From contig CM051457.1 in the NCBI GenBank assembly GCA_028274465.1, positions 30,415,313 to 30,479,312 on the forward strand: DNA of 64,000 nucleotides, read 5' to 3'. Both the position numbers and the translations under genes were made by a program. The DNA comes from Plantago ovata. Its lineage: Eukaryota; Streptophyta; Magnoliopsida; Lamiales; Plantaginaceae. Of the stretch, positions 34,153 to 46,614 are shown in pieces. The notes under the pieces were generated by a model, which saw nothing but the letters and a program-made list of their open reading frames with translations, had not been told where the DNA came from and did not search any database. The first letter of the stretch is position 1. Each line of letters starts with the position of its first letter.

Positions 34153-37100
34153 CTAATCATCATCTGTAGCAATCTTCTGTTTTTTCCACTTGTAAGCAGC
34201 TTCCAAGATCTTGAGGTTTGTTGTCTGCGTTTCTTCTGGGAAGAGGTAGTCAATGTACTCCTCAAATCTGCATGTTATCGAATTATTAGCATATGTATAG
34301 CTCCAAATGATTGAATTTAGCTACGTAAGAGAACCAACCTTCTAGTACACACATTATGGTTACGAAACCAATATCCTACGTTTACAAAATTGAACATGTC
34401 ATGTCCAAGTCCAAGTTTCTTGAAAATCCTATCACAAAAAGGACTGTTTCCTAAAGTTTTAGGTGTGCAAACCTACTACTTCATCGATCCTACCAAACTT
34501 TACCCACTTCAGTTTTTATTCTAGGTGTCTCACAAAACTTTACCCATTACCATAAAATGAATCTAACCCACACATTAAAATCATTATTTTTACAACAATA
34601 TTTCAACTTTGGCACCAACTAAAAAAATAACCCAATTTAAAAAATAACCCACCCCACTAACTACTTATTAATTTAATCTATCTCCTAAAACTGCACACTA
34701 ATTTAATTTTAGTGGGTAATGTTTTATGGGACGGCGGGAGTAGATTATTGAGATAGCTACAAGAGTAAAAAGCATATGGCACCAACTACTGAGCACAATA
34801 ATAAAAGTAAACACAGGATGAGATGAGAAACAGAGAAAAAAAAAATTGTTTGAATAGCATACCCAGCAGGACCATCCTCTGTTTCTATTTGCCTTTTCTT
34901 TTTGAGTTTCTTTGGAAGCTTAGAATGGGCCAAACTAACATCCCCAAGCTCACCAAAGCTTCTTTCCATGTTGAGCCACTCCTCCAAGAGCATGGCCCGT
35001 TCCTCCTTCAACTCAGGCTTAGAGGTCCTGAAATAGCTAAGGGCCCTTTCAAACACAGCTGATAAGATGAGGAAAATAGTGAGATCAGTTCCAGTTCATC
35101 ATACTAGAAAGGGTACCACAACTCTAATTACAAGGACTCTAAGGTTATTAAGAGTCTTTTCACACCTCTAGAATGCTCGAGGCATTTCTTCTTCAGTTCA
35201 TAATCACTTTCTTGCATGTCTGCGTCCTGCAAACCTTCTTCCATAGCTGATGCTTCAAATTTGGCATAACTGATCCACACCTTCAAATGTTGAGTGCGGT
35301 TTAAGAGCCTCTCATAAAGTGCTCTAGTTCTGTCATACTCGCCCTCCGATATCTCAAAGTCAATATATGCCTGTTGTAAATATATGTTTAACAAAAATTA
35401 TAATTGAATATATCATGGAGAAAAGAATAGTAGATGCAGCCATTGAACAAATGACACAGAAGATAATAAGTAAGAGGTGGCCCAAATATCTACAAAATAG
35501 ATCTTAAAAAATAAATAAATAAAAAGAAACGATACCGCATTCCAAAAGATATATCTAATAGAATTTCGCTGGGGTTTAGAAAAAGATGTTCACCATCAAA
35601 TACAAAGTCAACCTCTTACAGAACAATGAATTGAAAGGATCATAATACGAACAAAGACCTAGAAATGGGAAATTTGAGCTCTATAGTCTATATTGACAGA
35701 GACAAGGATGGCAAGGCTCTACTTGGATATCACTACAAAAGAATGATGCTAGACTTGAATGAACATGCGTACCTTCCACAGCAGCTCTGGCATGTCTAGT
35801 GCAGGCTGGTCAATTGCAAGCTCAAAGAGAGCTCTTGCTCTTTCAGTTTCTGCTAATGATCTCTCCAGTTCAGCATACTTACTCCATGCATAACAGTTTT
35901 CTGGTGACCACTCTAAATACTTTTCATATAGCTTCCTGCAACGTTCTATGTTGCCAAGCTGTAATTCTATCTCTATGTATTTTTTAAATATCTGTTTCAG
36001 TTAATAACGTAGTGTTAAGATAAGAGAATAAAACACAAATTTCATGCGAAGAAACAAGAAAATGAGAATAAAAATGTCAGAGAGATCTCAACATCCACAT
36101 ACCTTATCTTTGGGGGCCATGCCAATTGCTGATCCCAAAATTTTTCGTGCCCGGTCGATATTTAGCTGGCGTATTTCAAACTGTGCAGCCATCAACCAAA
36201 TCTTTGCAAAAGAAAATTTTGCATGCGGAATCTTCTGCAGACATAAACTGTTCCACAACAAATTAAGAAAGCTTATACATGATCAATTCAAGAGATGAGC
36301 GACACTATTGGCACATGACACCCCAAATCCGGAAGGTGAAAACATGGAAAGCAAAAAATAAGGTTCAGGTAGCCAAACATAATAGTCAGTCCTACGCTAG
36401 CCGTTACCAGAATTACTATATCACCAACAAAAAACAACCACCAAGAAAATATGGAGCCAAAAATAAATTACATTTTAATACATTAAATGATTTACAGTTG
36501 CATTTGGCACATCCATTTCAGAAAATGTTAAGTGTATAAAGGAATACCCTAAATGGACAAATGTAAAGCTTTAAATGAATGGAAGGAGTGTCAAACATAT
36601 ATCTTTCGAGCTTCATGTGGACTATTTGAGGTAGAATTTGAAGTCCATATCTAAGCATTGGTAGCAATGAACTTTTAACATTAGTACAGGATTCTTCAGT
36701 ACGCCAAGTATTATTAAGTATTGTGGTTGAATGAAGTGGTCAAGGAGACTCTGGGTTGAAAGAGACAGCTTGTGGCATATTATGACTGTGGAGAAGTATG
36801 GTAAGGGAGAATAGTGTTCTAATGAATGCATTGTGAGGCCTGGATGAAGCAACTGTATGGAGATTGGAGATGCACAGAAAGTTGTTAAGGTGATTTCAGT
36901 AAAAGATAGCGCGTGCTTTTTCGTCAAAATTTTGGAGATGCAATTCGAGCAGGAATTCATGCATGGGAACCAGATCAGGGAAAAATCAAGGGAAAAAAAA
37001 AAAGTAGAAAACCCAGAGATACTGATACTTAGAGTGTCTTTGCAATCAAACAATGACAGAAATATAGAATAACAAAGCAGACATAATGATCATAGTTCTG

Positions 37101-38824
37101 TAATGGAAAATGAAAACCAGGAATATCATATGCATTGTATGAAGTGAGACCAATTAGCTAATGATCTTATACATTAGTCCATCACCCCCAACCTAATCCC
37201 ATTATGACCATTTATATGGTACTACTGTATTTCGGCAATGTCTGCTTTGTTCATCATCCATGAAAATATGTTTCAGAGCATTAAGAATCCCTAAACAGAC
37301 AATGTGTGGCTTTGGCAGTTTAAGCACACCAATGCCAAACAAAATAACTAATGCAATAACCAAAGTAAAGAGTCACATATAATGAGTGGAAAACAAACTC
37401 GTATGAATGCATTCACGAGATATATATACATATTTCATAAGAATTTAAGTTCAAGAATAAAACTTACTTGTACACATCTCTGGCACGATCTACGTCTTGG
37501 GCATTGAGCTCCTCGTACAATGCATAATTAATCCTAACCAGAATACAAAGTCAAAGTGTCAAAAAGAGCTTAATAGAAGCAAACCAACAATATAAACTAC
37601 ACTAAGAATCCAAGATGTACTATTAATGGAGTTAAAGCATGTAACTCACCATAAATATATGTATCGTTGCCAATAGCGCTTCTCCTCTGCAGGCGGGAAA
37701 TTGGCAATAGCCCTCTCATACACCTCCTCGATCCTATTTTTATCACCACCATTCTCCTCCAACCTAATATAATCAAACCAAACATCATAGTTTAGTGGAT
37801 TCTTCCTAATCTCATCCTCATACTGAAACCTCCGCTTCCCCACAATTGCATCCTCAATCCCTTCTCTATCACCATACTGCTTCTCAAACGCCACAAACTT
37901 CTTATAAATCTCCTCTGCCCTCCCTTTCGGTATATGATCCAGCGCATACTTATATATACACCTCGCCCTCTCAGTCTCCTTACACCTCTCCTCAAACTCC
38001 GCGAAAGCAACAAACAACTCCTCTGCCTCCTCATCATCTCCCAACTTATGCACCGCCCTCTCATAACACCCCCTAGCACGTCCAACGTCCCCATCCTTCA
38101 TCTCAAACTTGGCAAACCTAATCCACGCACCAACCCTCGGGTGACACTCCACAAAACGCTCGTAAATCCCCCTCGCTCTCTCCACCTCATTATACCGCAA
38201 CTCGAACTTAATATACGAAATCCACCCTTGCTGATCAGGCATCCAGCCCATCCACCTCTCATACACCTGCCTAGCCCCAGCCACATTCTTCAACATCTCC
38301 TCCATATGAATATACTTATACCACAGCTGATCAACACGAGGCAACAGCTCCACGGCCCGGTCCCACACATTTCGAGCATGGTTAATAAACTTGTTCTTCA
38401 TCTCAAACTCAGCATACTTCAACCACAGAGTATGATCCCTATAGTCCACCTCCAAAGCACGCTCCCAAACAGACCTAGCTCTAGCAAAGTCCTTCTGAGA
38501 CTCCTCCCACTTGGCATACTTAACCCAAACACTCTTATTCCACCTCACACGACGGATTAAATCCTCGTACTCCTTGCGCTTGCGGAGGCGGTAATCGCCG
38601 AGCTCAGTAGCGTCGGTGATCTTCTGCTTCGGTGGACGGATTTCGGACTCCTGGCGCTCGCGAGCTTCACGGAGGATTTGCTCGGCGGTGATTTGAATGG
38701 GAGCGGGAGTTTTGTTCTTCACGCGGGTGGGGCGAGGGAGCTTGACCTCGGTTTCTTTCTTCGTGAGGTAGCCCATCTTGGGGTCTGGCTCCTTAGGGTT
38801 TCGGTTTGAGTCGTTTGACGACAT
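34153..38824 (-). CDS. CRNKL1: Crooked neck-like splicing factor (Clf1/Syf3, HAT repeats)
   Basis: Seven exons join cleanly: 38824-37650, 37533-37468, 36247-36103, 35991-35773, 35370-35166, 35058-34863, 34267-34153. They total 2121 bases, 706 residues, the size of plant Clf1. After a basic N-terminus ([20 protein letters not shown]) the protein is built of HAT repeats, each with W-x-x-Y/F and E-R-A motifs ([59 protein letters not shown]). It ends [13 protein letters not shown] and [12 protein letters not shown]. Clf1 is a scaffold of the Prp19/NTC complex that activates the spliceosome in the nucleus, and it is essential in yeast. No damage is seen. The first 391 residues come from one exon with GC-rich codon use, unlike the AT-rich surroundings. 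Arabidopsis homologues from memory: At5g41770 and At5g45990. Confidence 0.95.
34477..34742. mobile_element. Stowaway-like MITE in the last Clf1 intron
   Basis: Begins TACTTCATCGATCCTACCAA and ends ATGGGACGGCGGGAGTA. Inverted subterminal sequences (AAACTTTACCCAC / GTGGGTAATGTTTT) lie near the ends. 266 bp, non-coding. Confidence 0.65.
36690..37010 (+). other. Possible LINE fragment in a Clf1 intron
   Basis: The plus strand reads [18 protein letters not shown] and then [20 protein letters not shown]. These resemble the 'LW..VI..KYG' and 'VGDG..I.FW' region of plant LINE pol. No endpoints were found. The match is short and could be chance. Confidence 0.35.
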
Positions 38825-40599
38825 TGTGTGGATGAAGAAAAAGCTTTGACAATGAGAATTTGGAGATGGTGAATTGGTGATTGAGAAATTAGGGTTTATC
38901 TGATGAGACTAGGGCTGGTTTGAAGTTGTAGTGAGGATAGAAAAGTTGCTCGAGCCTGAAAACTGTTTGGGGAAAAAAATTTCGTATCAAGTCCTAAGTA
39001 AATTGTGAACACTAGTTAGGTTCTAGACCATGGTTTGAAATTCACCGGGTGCCGAAAAGGTGGATATTTTCCCCAACTAAATTGTTGACATAACAACAAT
39101 CAAATTTAGAACCCCTTGTCCAAAATATACTTTAGAAAAGAAAATCATGATGAAAAAATCGTAAACCAAATATACTAACATCTGATGATATGAGCCGTTC
39201 AAATAATTTTACCGAGTTAGGTTGTTTTACTTGTATTCACTTCAATTTAAATTTACTTAATTGTTTTTATATTATAAATAAGTTTGATTTAGTTCAGTTA
39301 TGTTCTACTCGGACAAAGAGAACATAGCCTTACTTCTTCCTCACAGTATGTATTAGATAGTCTTCCTCTATTTGCATAATTTGTTTTAAATCAAATAAAC
39401 TTAGTAAACGAACATTTGTGTTAAAGGTAGCGTGTAAGGCTGAGCTAGGCCATCTCCAGTAGCTCACAAACTATTGAAGATAGCCTAAGTTTTTTTTTAC
39501 CAAACTCCATAAGGTTGAGTATTAGCTTGAATAAGTCAAAGTTTTCTAATGTAGCATACTATGGAGTTATTATATTTATTTTCCTGTTTAAATTTAATTG
39601 TAAAGGATTTATAAACAGAACTACATAATACCAATAACACACACACACACAAAATTATTGGACAATGATGAGGAGATGATATGTCCGCTCCATAGGTAAA
39701 ATATTTATCGTCGTTGTTCTTATTTATTACAAAAATATATACTTAATCAGAATGTCTAGTTAAAAGAACAACTTAATTTCAACTTTTCAAAACATGCCAG
39801 AATAATATTTCCTAGACCATTAAAGATATTTTCAGAAAATAAAATAAAATTTTAAGATCTTTAATTTGACCTCATTGATGAGTCAGTTTCAAATCTCAAG
39901 AGAAGTAGACAAGGCTGACATTATGTTGTTATCTTGCACTGTGTGGTTCTTGTATAGCAAGGATCTAAGAATGGTCAGTGTGGTTCTTGTATAGCAAGGA
40001 TCTAAGAATGGTCAGTGTGATTCTTGTATAGCAAGGATCTAAGAATGGTCAGTTGTGATTAACGCTAATCTAGTCTGTTTCAATGCATACCATGGTTAGG
40101 CTAAATACATAGGCTTTGATATGTCTCTTTTATCCAATTGGCTTTCTAATTTGGCTGGCTCTATCCCATATATATTTATTTTTATATATAATCATAGAAT
40201 GTTCTATATTTTAGTAATGTGGGACTTTGATTACATGCTTTACACCACATAATTCACATTTAAATTAACTTAATATGTGAATTTGTCATCGTTGTTAAAA
40301 ATATGTAAATAATGACAATATGCAGTAAAAAGAATAACTAATTTTCAAAAATAATATTTTATAAATTATTAAAAATTAGAGAGCATTTTATTTTAGGGGA
40401 GAGAGAGAGAACAAACACAATAATATGTAACCCAACAATATATATATGTCTGTAATTAAATTTTATACTGTTTAAATTTCATCCGTTTATCCCTCAAACT
40501 TGTTCCAAATGATATTTCCCCTTTTCGGCCTTGATTAAAATTGAAATGCCAATTCGTCAACCCCTTACTCTTTGATTCCTATTTGTAGGATGACATACT
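38825..40599. other. Clf1 promoter and intergenic DNA
   Basis: 38825-38990 is the probable Clf1 leader and promoter, with no clear TATA box. Beyond it the DNA is AT-rich with no gene, apart from the minisatellite at 39942. Confidence 0.4.
39942..40052. repeat. Minisatellite, three copies of 37 bp
   Basis: The unit begins TGTGGTTCTTGTATAGCAAG and ends AATGGTCAG. The three copies are adjacent and nearly identical (one G/A difference), so the expansion is recent. Confidence 0.95.
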
Positions 40600-40771
40600 A
40601 GCCGCGGGGTTGGTCAAGATTCGTTTCGCCCTTATCGGTTACTCGAGTGTGTTGCTTTTTGGTTTCGGTTTCAGTTGTAATTTTGTTGTGGTGCATACCT
40701 TTTGCACTTGAACTCATTTGTATATTTTTTGATCATTCAATATATTTTTGCTGATTCCAAAAAAAAAAACA
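40600..40771 (+). mobile_element. Probable LINE 3' end with poly-A
   Basis: A T/G-rich 3' UTR-like stretch (GTGCATACCTTTTGCACTTG, then TTGATCATTCAATATATTTT) runs into an A tract of about 12 bases. This is typical of 5'-truncated plant LINE insertions. No coding part is seen. Confidence 0.4.
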
Positions 40772-43697
40772 TGACAAACAAGCTAACATATTCATCATCT
40801 CATCAATCTCTCTCCCTCTCTAGACAAAATGGCGTCTAAATACACTCAAAACAACCAGCACAGCCAGAACGACTAGCGAAACCAGATCGATCCGTGCGAA
40901 ATCAAAACCATACACGCAACAGGTTGCATCAGTTATATAAAAAAACGAGGAGATCAGAGATGACGAATGATGAATCATTCAATTGAAACTCAAAGCAGAT
41001 CTGAAATTTGTGATGACGTCGACGTGAGGCTGTTTGATCCTTAATAGCGACAGAGGTTGAGATCCCGATCCATCGTGGCGGTGCAACCGAGGAGAACGAG
41101 CGATGGAAAGATTTCAGTGATGTTAGGCGGAGATCTGCAAAGCTTCTGTGGTGGTTTTCCAGGCAGCAGTAAAAGAGAGGGATTGTGTGTCTGTTTTGAT
41201 GAGAAATTTAGAAATTGACTGGTTTTGGAGTATTTTGTGGTATTTATACAAATACAAAACCGCTCATGCTTGGTTTCTATAGATTCTGACCAGTTTTGAC
41301 CGGATTTTAGCATCAAAATCTGAATTTTCCTAGTTTATAGAACAATACTCCTACACCATTTTATAATACTTACTCTATAATGAATTCCACCCTATATAAC
41401 AAAATGTAAATATAAACCGTTCAATTCTAATGCTAACGTAGCAACATTTCCAATAAAAACATGAATTATGTATCTCACAAGCATTAACTAATAAACGAAC
41501 TATAGGTTGAGTACATTATCGACCGAACGACTAGCCCCGAGGTTCAACTCGCCTAACATCATTAATCTTTGCATCATGTATTTGTGCAGTCCATCATCGA
41601 AATCAGTTCACAAGGAATTTGTAAAAGTTCCATATTTGTAGAAAAATATATCATTAATTAACATGGTATATTGTCGATGGGCAAGATCTGACATACTGTA
41701 GTACCCATTTATATTTGAAGGGTCCAGGTCTAGACCCTAACCTTCTAAAATAAGAGTCCGTACCCATTCCTATACCCATTTAGAGTTCGGGTCCGGTTCC
41801 AGCACTTGGCCATAGTGGGTTTAACTTAAAATCCCTTCTCTTGTTCTTTGTTTTTGCTCCCCTCTCTGGCTCTCTTCGACATTCATCTTCTATTATTCCA
41901 ACTGGATCTTATTATTAATATTCTCCGTGAGCACTCCTTCTAATAAATCTAAGTTTGATTGTGTCAAGGGTCCTGGGAGCGAAGCAAGGCAAAAGGGGCA
42001 TTACCTTCTTGTGGATCGAATAGGGAAATATTTGGTTTAATGAACAATTATTCTAACAATGTTCACGCAGTCGAACATGATGATTTATTCTTTTTTTTTT
42101 TTTGAGCAAACATGATGACCCCTTCTTGGTTTCTCAATCTCATTGCAAACAAGGCTTACAGATTTTCGAGAACATATAATTATTCGGATTATGTATCATT
42201 CAATACTACAACGTAAAGCAAGCAAACCTTAATAACATACAGTACGCAACCATGACTTGCAAAAAAAATTGAAACGAAAACCACAAGGTAGACACACAAA
42301 CAGGGAAAATAACAGGCCACGAAGGCTAGTAATTTAAAAACCGTGAGAAAAAGTTCAAATATCACATTATTCCCCGGACAAAAAGAGTATATAATGTATA
42401 AAAGAATATAGGATCGATATAACTTGATTTAGATACAAATTACCAGCCAGTCGGTCCAAGATTGACTATGGGGTTCAGTGAACACCTACGTCAACTTGCA
42501 GAGTAACAAACACATATAATATATAGAAATTAAAGTACAGTGGAATATAAAGAAGAACCTGTGTTTAAAACTTTTCAAGCAGCTTTTGTAAGCTTGCTTG
42601 ATGCCCAGTCAAGGTAGAAAATCAACTAGAAAAGATCTTGTTCGTACAACAACGCAGTATACTCTCAATATATATCCTAGTAAAACAACACTAGTCACCT
42701 ATAAGATGATATAGAACCCAATCTATCTATTTTACCTTCAATACGCCGTTAGAGAAGTCTAGAATATAAAGTAGTGTAAAAGACACAACGAACTAAAACA
42801 ATAAACTATAAAACTCTGTGAATTCGATCGCCTTTGCTCTCTGTGTCGTGTCCTTCTGTTTGTCGATGCTATGCTTTATATAGAGGTGGAAAGCCTTGCT
42901 CGACTTCAATCCGGAAACGCGCTTGAATGAATCTGGACATGACGTGGTAACAATCTTTTAGTAGGAATCGACTTCCTCTTCAAAGATTCCTTTTCCTTCT
43001 ATGACATAAATTCCTTTTTGAGTCCTTCTTGAACAAATCTTCTTCCTTCTTTAAGCCTTCTTGTAATTCAACAATTCCCATGTATAAATCAACTTCTTGC
43101 ACAAGACAAACAACTACATATATGGAATAGTTATTGTGTTAGAATAGGTAAAACTAAATAAAAGCGGCTAAGTGCTCTGTTTCCAGAATTCAGGGGTTGA
43201 GTAAACCTATAGGTGAATCCCTATGTCAACACCCTAAAAACAGTGACACTTACAATGTAATAACATAGGGAGTCGATCGTGTGACATACATCATGGAAAC
43301 ACCTCAATCATAGACCTCAACCCCAATGCATGTGCTATCTTGTAGCTACTGAAACCTGCATCCATGAACAACTTTGCCCACTCTTTCTCGGTTCTCAATT
43401 TTCCATTGACATGCACTGTTATTAAAGGTATAATAACAATCATTTTATTCTATTCATGTGTTTTTACATTTATTAACGTTTACTTTAAGAACGATATTTA
43501 GAATTTTGATATAATATGTGGGGTATTTGATTTGGTGTGGTAGTATCACAATAATATTGTGAGATACAGTATGCCAAAAAATGAGACCTAAACAATTTAA
43601 AAAGAAACGGAGAGAAAAAGGAATGAATAAATAATCTCAACTAATAGATAAGTTTGTTCTCACTTGTCATTTGTGGCCGGTTCTCTTATTTTATCTA
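40772..43697. other. Intergenic, no gene recognised
   Basis: AT-rich DNA of about 2.9 kb. The frame at 41041-41316 (-) has no family motif. 42540-43100 shows CT-rich and promoter-like stretches but no repeat ends that I could pair. No RNA gene was found. Confidence 0.35.
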
Positions 43698-44701
43698 GGG
43701 AAATTTCCAAAAACTATCCCCACTGTTGCACCTAATTACGAATCTTCCCCTGCTAGTTCAACAATTACATTTAATCCCATTTTACCCAAAAATGTTGACA
43801 AAGTTACAAACCTTAACATTTTATTCTCTCCCCAACATGCCCTTACCAATATTATTATTTTACATTTTACTTTTTTCATTTATCTTTTCCTTTTTCTTTT
43901 TCTACATTTTCCTTTTCGTTTTTTCTATTCATCACCTTCTTCTTCAACCTCTAAACTTCGGTGCCGGAGTTGTCCAACCGGAGCTGCAAAATTGCAACTC
44001 TGGTCGAACAGAAAAAGCTCCGTTGGAGTTGTGTAAAAACAGCTCCGACGGAGCTGTCCGTCCCAATTTGGGATTGATTGCTCCGATTGGGGCTGAAACA
44101 ACCCCAATCGGAGCTGTAATTAGCTCTGATCCCAATCGGAGCTACTCGAAGCTCCTATCGGAGCTGTAAATAGCTACGTTCGGAGTTATTTACAGCTCAG
44201 ACTGGAGCTGTGCAACTCCTGCCGGAGCTGTCAGCTCCGACTAGAGCTGCCCAGCTCCAGTCGGAGCTCCGATAGGTTTTTCCTTTTTTTATTTAATTTT
44301 TATTTTAATTTATTTATTTTTTGGGATTATTATTATTATTCTTTTTTTGTTTTAATATTTTTAGGCTTGTATTGAAATATAAAATGTGTAGGGACTTGTT
44401 TACAAAAATATTTTGGATAATTTTGAAAGTTAAAAAGGTTATGTAGGTTAATTTTGTAAAATAAGAAATTTTAGAGTTAAATGTGCAATAAAGGAAAGTT
44501 GATGGTGTTTGGGTGTTGAATAAATCTGAATTTTGAATGAGGGCAAATTTGTCATTTTCAGACCTTAATTCGCCGAAAGTCAAAATCGTGGGGCTAGATA
44601 TAATTGTTTTTCACTAACGAGGGGAAATATGTTATTGTTGAACTAACATGTAAACATTCGTAATTGATGAAGCTAACAGGGGGTCTGTATGAAAATTACC
44701 C
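43698..44701. mobile_element. Non-autonomous Mutator-like element (MULE/MITE) with 9-bp target duplication
   Basis: A perfect 9-bp direct repeat, TTTTATCTA, flanks it (43689-43697 and 44702-44710), the size typical of Mutator. The ends are long inverted repeats of about 80 bp, roughly 70% alike: left GGGAAATTTCC, TAATTACGAAT, TAGTTCAACAAT; right, read inverted, GGGTAATTTTC, CAATTACGAAT, TAGTTCAACAAT. There is no transposase. The interior (about 43965-44275) is unusually GC-rich and made of CGGAGCTG-like motifs in both orientations. The reading frames across it are artefacts of that repeat. Confidence 0.85.
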
Positions 44702-44826
44702 TTTTATCTATCAACTCTATCAACAATTAAGCACGAAATGATATTATTTATTTTCTACATTCGCCCCTATTCCCGGTCCATGCCCGTTCTTTCTAACAAA
44801 ATTTCCATCTTTATGACCATGAGCAG

Positions 44827-44995
44827 TCGCTCTTAAACGATTGGAGTGATGAAGAGTGTCTTAAAGTGTTGAGAAACTGTAAAGAAGCCATAACACAAGA
44901 AGATAATGGAGGTAAGGTGATTATCATCGAAAATATGATTTTAGATGATGGAAACATGAAAACTCAGCTCTGCTTTGATATATTGATGATAGTCT
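44827..44995 (+). pseudogene. Inverted 3' segment of the O-methyltransferase pseudogene
   Basis: On the plus strand this reads LLNDWSDEECLKVLRNCKEA, then GGKVIIIENMILDDGN and TQLCFDILMIV. That is the catalytic-His-to-C-terminal part of a plant type-I O-methyltransferase, although the catalytic histidine of the usual HDW motif reads Asn here (NDW). It lies directly beyond the point where the minus-strand frame stops matching, in opposite orientation. The remaining C-terminus is absent. Confidence 0.85.
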
Positions 44996-45771
44996 ATCAG
45001 CTTGAGGAATGGACTTAAACATGTCTCCGCCTACAAAACTCACGTTCCCAGTGCCTTCTAGGCCAGCAACGACATGCGGAAGATCAAGCACCTTACACTT
45101 GATTCCAGGACAAGCTTCAGCTATAGCTTTGGCCATAGCTCCTTGGCCACCTCCAACATCTACCAATGTCTTCAACCCATCAAATACTTGTTTCCATTTG
45201 TCAACGACAACTCTGCCCACCAATCGTGAATCATCAGTCATCATCTCATTGAATAGCTTGTTTAACCTGGCTCCTTCTCAGCATTTTCCCAGAGCTCGAC
45301 CCCATTAGCTGTTTTAAACGTTGTGGAGGTATCATTTTGAAACCATTCAGCCAAATGATGCCATTGATCAACAAAATCAGGATCAAGAAAACAAAGGCTG
45401 AATGTGGCTTGGTTAAATGGCTCGTTCCTTGAGAGGAGCCGGGAGGCTGTTGTGATCCAATAACCCTCTTCTTCACTACCTGACGCCTTCTGATCTTGAG
45501 CAGATACCTTCATCCTGAGGAACAACTTTGAATGAACCAGGACGCGCATGAGACGAGGGATATCATTAGATTTGGATTTGTTTATAGGGAAGGCATTTGT
45601 TAATGCAGAAAGTGTCATTGGTTTGCCATGCTTGAGGATTATATCTGGGATACCAAGTTGAATAGCACACTTAAGAGACATGGAGTTTATGAAGTTGTAT
45701 ACTTGGTTCCACACATGGCCTTGAGCTTCAAGAAGCTCATGGCTTTGCAATTGTAATGATCTGTTCGACAT
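44996..45771 (-). pseudogene. O-methyltransferase pseudogene (COMT/flavonoid OMT type), 5' part
   Basis: Starts MSNRSLQLQSHELLEAQGHV with the dimerisation domain (SMSLKCAIQLGIPDIILKHG; YWITTASRLLSRNEP), followed by the SAM-binding motif LVDVGGGQGAMAKAIAEA and GGDMFKSIPQAD. At about 45257 the frame shifts by one base: GAG CCA GGT is followed by TAA where the family needs Leu-Asn-Lys. Homology on this strand ends at 44996, where the inverted segment begins. Plant type-I OMTs methylate phenolic hydroxyls with S-adenosylmethionine. With an inverted, truncated 3' end and His lost, this copy is inactive. The Mutator-like element lies about 120 bp beyond the broken end. Confidence 0.88.
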
Positions 45772-46317
45772 TGCTATCTTTTTTCTGAAATGTGTTATGT
45801 GCTGCTGTCTAGTATGGATAATTTTTTTCGTTCTTTTAATAGGAAATTAAAAAAACAAAAAAAGGGAACGTGATACACTGATACTCGTGGGATAGAGACT
45901 TCGGACACGTATCACGTATGTCTTTCTGTGACTGTGCGTACATGCTTATCCAATCAATCCTCCAATTATTTAAGTAGGCTCAATGAATCAATCCCCCAAT
46001 TATTTAAGTAGGCGCTCAATTTCATGCTTTGATTAGTCTAATTTGACCAATTCCATTTCAAAATAAAAATAAGTGAATTTTTATGTGTTTCCAAATGGGG
46101 TAAACGGTTCTAGGGAAAATTGCACTTTTGGTCCTATGCGGTTTTGGTCCGAATTATGACAAAGTATCTGCTAAGACATGATTCCGTTGTACTATGGTAG
46201 CATCGATGGGAAATATACACAGAGGAGATGGAATGCAAGCTTGTCAATTAAGAAATTGTTTTTTTAGTCTGAACAGAATTGAAAATAAATTGAATTTATA
46301 TGTAGTAAAAAATACAA

Positions 46318-46420
46318 CTTTTTTTTTTTTTTGGAAATGGAAAAATTTTAATAAACCCAAAGCGATTACAATTACAACGAAAGAGGATGTATAAGAGATG
46401 CACAACAACACTAACAACCT
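46318..46420 (-). mobile_element. Probable LINE 3' tail
   Basis: A T-run, then AAATTTTAATAAACCCAAAG and ATAAGAGATGCAC. Same layout as at 19571. Minus-strand orientation inferred from the poly-A end. Confidence 0.35.
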
Positions 46421-46451
46421 CAACCCAACCTATACGAGTTAAAGATGAAAT

Positions 46452-46614
46452 ATAACTAAGTAAATCTCAACAAAACTGAATTGAAGTGAATGAATTTGAA
46501 TGAAATTAAACTAAATAGAACTTAAATTTAATAAATTTTTGATATAATTAAGTAAATCTCAACAAAACTGAATAGAAGTGAATGAATTTGAATGAAATTA
46601 AACGGAATAGAACT
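46452..46614. repeat. Tandem duplication of about 93 bp
   Basis: The block AAGTAAATCTCAACAAAACT followed by GAAGTGAATGAATTTGAATG occurs twice with few differences. No function inferred. Confidence 0.85.

Noticed and set aside
37846-38560. Long plus-strand frames opposite Clf1 exon 1
   Set aside because: Shadow of the GC-rich Clf1 exon. No family motif, and the minus strand is clearly the coding one.
43671-44169. Frames of 121 and 147 residues
   Set aside because: They lie within the Mutator-like element and its CGGAGCTG repeats.
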